The notes under the pieces: generated by a model | Databases searched by the model: none | What the model was told of the DNA's origin: nothing | What the model saw: the letters and a program-made list of their open reading frames with translations, nothing else | Translations under genes and position numbers: made by a program | Source of the DNA: Clostridia bacterium | GTDB lineage: Bacteria; Bacillota; Clostridia; Lachnospirales; Lachnospiraceae | DNA: 7,895 nt | Direction of reading: 5' to 3' | Assembly: GCA_026000945.1 (NCBI GenBank) | Contig: BNZI01000026.1 | Location: 1-7,895 of the forward strand | Shown: positions 5,749 through 7,895 of the stretch, piece by piece | How the letters are laid out: every line of letters starts with the position of its first letter | Position numbering within the stretch: the stretch's first letter is position 1

Positions 5749-6805
5749 ATGAAGCCATCTGTCTTAATAAAATGACAATGAAAATATTTGCTAACAAATA
5801 CAATAAACTAAACGTAATATTCCACCTTTTATACAATAGAAAATAAGCAATATATTCTCTTAATAAAGCATTAGGTAAATAGTACCATGCCGTTTTGGAA
5901 CCTAGTCCACGTATACGCAAACCTGCTAAACGGGCATACACCCCCGCTCTAAGTACATGATAGTTGCTTGTCACATAAAGACAGCGGTAACGTTCTCCTC
6001 CGAAATTTTCATCCATCAATTCTTTGGAAAACTTCATATTTTCTAGCGTAGAAACAGACCTTTTTTCCAATAGGATGTCTTCATCTTGAACACCTTGTTT
6101 TTTTGCATATTCTTCCATGGCTTCTGCTTCTGCCCGTGATTCATCTTTCCCCTGCCCACCTGAGAAAACGAGTTTAGGAGGAATCCCAGTTTTTTTTTGT
6201 TTTTGGTAAAAACGCACTGCTCTATCCACCCGTCCTGCTAATAAAGGAGTTACATTGCCTTTTCGCAAACCTGCTCCTAAAACAATCAAATAATCCTGAT
6301 TTTTGCGAGCTAGTGTAATATTGCATAAGATAATTGCTAAAATATAATGCATAAAATGAAATAACTGATAAATAAATAACGAAGTGATCGCAATTGCTAA
6401 AATATTTAAAACAGTTGGCAAGCGGCTAATATCGACAAATTTCCAGAACAGACCAAAAGCAATTAAAATCAAGGCTAATACTAGTCCTAAGCTATGCGCT
6501 AAACTCATCCGTTCTTTTTTAAAAACCTGATAAGTATTAAACAACAAAAATCCAATAAAAATGTAAATTCCAAAAATACTCAGAAATACAAAGAGTAAGA
6601 ATAAAATTGCCAAAAATACTCTCAAAATGCTATTAGTATTGTGATAGCCATAGTCAGCAAAAATACAGATACCATAAAACAACAAACCACTTAGAAGAAA
6701 AGAGTTAATCAATCTTGTACGATTGACTTGGTAAAAAATCAAAAATAAAACGAAGAGAATGAGTGGCAACCATTTTAATAACAAAAATAAAGCTTCTCCT
6801 TGCAT
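5747..6805 (-). CDS. YdcF/SanA-like (DUF218) multi-pass membrane protein
   Basis: Protein of 352 residues in two parts. Residues 1-165 are a series of hydrophobic helices (about 5-25, 33-50, 60-91, 104-121 and 133-161). Residues 170-310 are a soluble DUF218 domain with DYLIVLGAGL (171-180), RVDRAVRFY, LVFSGGQGKDESRAEAEAM (212-230), SVSTLENM (250-257) and VTSNYHVLRAGVYARLAG (278-295), the family's conserved acidic, Asn and His positions. A final hydrophobic helix lies at about 331-347. DUF218 proteins such as SanA and ElyC are linked to envelope integrity and peptidoglycan precursor metabolism in E. coli; the biochemical activity of this long membrane version is unknown. The ATG has AAGGAGGAG directly upstream. 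It is the first gene of a coupled pair with the ECF S component. Confidence 0.88.
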   Translation of the reverse strand: MQGEALFLLLKWLPLILFVLFLIFYQVNRTRLINSFLLSGLLFYGICIFADYGYHNTNSILRVFLAILFLLFVFLSIFGIYIFIGFLLFNTYQVFKKERMSLAHSLGLVLALILIAFGLFWKFVDISRLPTVLNILAIAITSLFIYQLFHFMHYILAIILCNITLARKNQDYLIVLGAGLRKGNVTPLLAGRVDRAVRFYQKQKKTGIPPKLVFSGGQGKDESRAEAEAMEEYAKKQGVQDEDILLEKRSVSTLENMKFSKELMDENFGGERYRCLYVTSNYHVLRAGVYARLAGLRIRGLGSKTAWYYLPNALLREYIAYFLLYKRWNITFSLLYLLANIFIVILLRQMAS

Positions 6806-6974
6806 ACTTCTCCTCCTTTATCACTTCGTCAAGATTTATAAAGAGTTTGCATCCTGTCTAGAATTTTATAAAGATCTCACTCTAGTAGAATATTCCACCT
6901 TTCCACTCTCCTCATCCTATAAGCAAAAAAACGACTACATACCTAAGACAAGAAGCTACAAACAGCGTTACTAA

Positions 6975-7175
6975 ATGCCTGCTACGTAACATAATCCCGC
7001 CGCCTACGCTTCCTTTGCTCTGCGCCCGGCCACTCCAGGAGCAGGGCTTCTTGAAGACTCCTGCCAAGCGACAAGATATCGATCAAGCTAAGCCCGTACT
7101 GTCCTACGGTTTTATGCAATGTATCCCACCACCTTAGAAATAAGGGGTACTTCTTGGCAATCCAGGTTAAATTTC
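6975..7175. other. GC-rich island of unknown nature
   Basis: By my count 6981-7110 is about 57% G+C, against clearly AT-rich flanks. It contains several compact dyads: CAGGAG/CTCCTG and GCAGG/CCTGC around a CTTC-tt-GAAG core (7036-7064), CCGTA-ctgtcc-TACGG (7094-7109), and CCTTA-gaaa-TAAGG (7132-7145), whose loop is a GNRA tetraloop if the plus strand is transcribed. TGCCAAG (7062-7068) and CTTGGCA (7153-7159) could pair as an outer stem. On the minus strand a 68-codon frame (6982-7188) stays open and includes KKYPLFLRWWDTL and RKRRRR, but it has no ribosome binding site and no recognised domain. It may be a structured RNA or a relic of imported DNA. I cannot match it to 6S, SRP, RNase P or tmRNA. 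Confidence 0.4.
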
Positions 7176-7200
7176 CGTTTATTTTTTGTTATCCGTCTAA

Positions 7201-7238
7201 AAATCTGTTTAATCTCTTACTTATAGAAAAACAGATTT
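7201..7238 (-). terminator. Possible tpiA terminator hairpin
   Basis: AAATCTGTTT and AAACAGATTT are perfect 10-bp inverted arms around an 18-nt loop, about 70 nt beyond the tpiA stop. On the minus strand the second arm runs into TTTTTAG, giving a modest T-tract. The stem is AT-rich and the loop large, so termination would be weak. An operator or IS-derived dyad is an alternative, since the arm touches the IS-end remnant at 7237. Confidence 0.4.
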
Positions 7239-7278
7239 AACAACTCCCTAAGTCTAAATCCGGAAGATTTTTGAGTTC
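7237..7278 (-). repeat. Short third copy of the IS200/IS605-type end motif (copy C)
   Basis: Minus-strand TCAAAAATCTTCCGGATTTAG followed by ACTTAGGGAGTTGTTAA matches the terminal 40 bp of the remnants at 28-146 and 3784-3897 (AAGAAT, CTT, TTTAGA, GGGAGTTGTCAA), with the same orientation. The similarity stops where the region downstream of tpiA begins. Chance is possible for so short a match, but order and spacing agree. Confidence 0.4.
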
Positions 7279-7306
7279 TTTTTACACCAGAATTTCAAAC
7301 TAATTT

Positions 7307-7895
7307 TCACCAATTAACTACTTGGGCAAAATCTAATGTCAATGATGCTCCACCTACTAAACCACCATCAATATCCGCTTGTGAAAACAATTCTTTGGCA
7401 TTTTTAGCCGATACACTACCTCCATATTGTATACGAATTTCTTGCGCTATTGCTTCACCATACAACTCTTTTATGCAATCTCGAATTGCTTTGCATACTT
7501 CCTGTGCTTGTGCAGCAGTGGCTACTTTACCTGTGCCGATTGCCCATATTGGTTCATAAGCAATCACTACCTTTTTCGCTTCTGCTTCGTTCAAACCTAA
7601 AAAAGCGATTTTGATTTGCTGACGAATAAAATCTATGGTAATGCCTTGTTCTCTTTGTTCTAAAGATTCTCCGCAGCAAAGAATAGGAATTAAGCCCGCA
7701 CTTAATGCTTTTTTTACTTTCTGCTGAATCAAAAGATCACTTTCGCCAAAATATTCTCTTCTTTCAGAATGTCCGATAATTACATAGGAAACCCCTGCAT
7801 CTGTCAACATGGAAACAGATAATTCACCAGTAAATGCACCTTTATCCTCTTGATGCACATTTTGAGCTCCAATTTGTACCACACTGCCCTGTACC
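7307..7895 (-). CDS. tpiA: Triosephosphate isomerase, N-terminus outside the window
   Basis: Cytosolic glycolytic enzyme interconverting dihydroxyacetone phosphate and glyceraldehyde 3-phosphate. The frame is open to the right edge, where [14 protein letters not shown] is still typical TIM sequence, so about 195 of roughly 250 residues are present and about 55 are missing. Visible motifs are GAQN, GAFTGE, IGHSERR with the catalytic electrophile His (visible residue 42), [15 protein letters not shown] with the catalytic base Glu (visible residue 114) and the mobile loop after it, the phosphate-binding YGGSV, and GLVGGASL near the C-terminus. All parts are intact. It is usually in a gap-pgk-tpi cluster, whose other members would lie to the right of the window. 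It ends in TGA at 7307 and is followed by non-coding, repeat-bearing DNA, not gpmI. Confidence 0.97.
   Translation of the reverse strand, partial: VQGSVVQIGAQNVHQEDKGAFTGELSVSMLTDAGVSYVIIGHSERREYFGESDLLIQQKVKKALSAGLIPILCCGESLEQREQGITIDFIRQQIKIAFLGLNEAEAKKVVIAYEPIWAIGTGKVATAAQAQEVCKAIRDCIKELYGEAIAQEIRIQYGGSVSAKNAKELFSQADIDGGLVGGASLTLDFAQVVNW

Noticed and set aside
6759..6974. 71-codon plus-strand frame across the YdcF-like start
   Set aside because: Overlaps the N-terminus and ribosome binding site of the YdcF-like gene, and its protein has no domain-like pattern.
6991..7030. Strings resembling rRNA or tmRNA (TCCCGCCGCC; GCGTAGGCGG on the minus strand)
   Set aside because: Only about 10 bases match in each case; the surrounding conserved helices of 16S rRNA or tmRNA are missing.
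1..7895. CRISPR arrays, tRNA genes, classical riboswitches and defence systems
   Set aside because: No regularly spaced direct repeats, no tRNA cloverleaf signatures, no recognised riboswitch cores and no defence-related domains were found on either strand.

Overview
The window looks like chromosomal DNA from an AT-rich, low-GC Gram-positive-type bacterium (Bacillota). The strongest pointer is a complete germination protease gene (gpr, 4136-5092), found only in endospore-forming lineages or their recent descendants. A GerMN-domain lipoprotein, strong purine-rich ribosome binding sites and frequent TTG starts fit this. A clostridial or Negativicutes host is my best guess from overall gene flavour, but the window does not prove it.

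Layout, left to right. 1-231: intergenic, holding a decayed end of an IS200/IS605-type element (28-146). 232-1445 (minus): a two-gene unit, a rhomboid protease followed by a GerMN lipoprotein. 1446-1853: non-coding, with a two-unit structured repeat bounded by the same terminal motif three times. 1854-3137 (minus): a PLP-dependent aminotransferase of the AspT class. 3138-3397: its leader, with a candidate promoter, an 11-bp dyad and the rpsT terminator. 3398-3664 (minus): rpsT, ribosomal protein S20, starting at TTG. 3665-4135: divergent spacer with a second remnant of the same IS end. 4136-5092 (plus): gpr. 5111-6805 (minus): a tightly coupled pair, a YdcF-like membrane protein and an ECF transporter S component. 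6806-7306: about 500 bp without a recognisable gene, containing a GC-rich island and a third, short copy of the IS-end motif. 7307-7895 (minus): the C-terminal three quarters of tpiA, cut by the window edge.

The divergent rpsT/gpr arrangement matches the one known in Bacillus, but spoIIP, which follows gpr there, is absent and a convergent ECF gene takes its place. The genes are mostly housekeeping (glycolysis, ribosome, amino acid metabolism), spore germination and envelope or transport functions. They do not form one pathway.

I see no CRISPR array, defence island or clearly new multi-gene system. The unusual material is between the genes: three related IS-end remnants with the same orientation, a repeat with a recurrent terminal motif directly in front of the rhomboid gene, a possible ATT start for that gene, and an unexplained GC-rich island.
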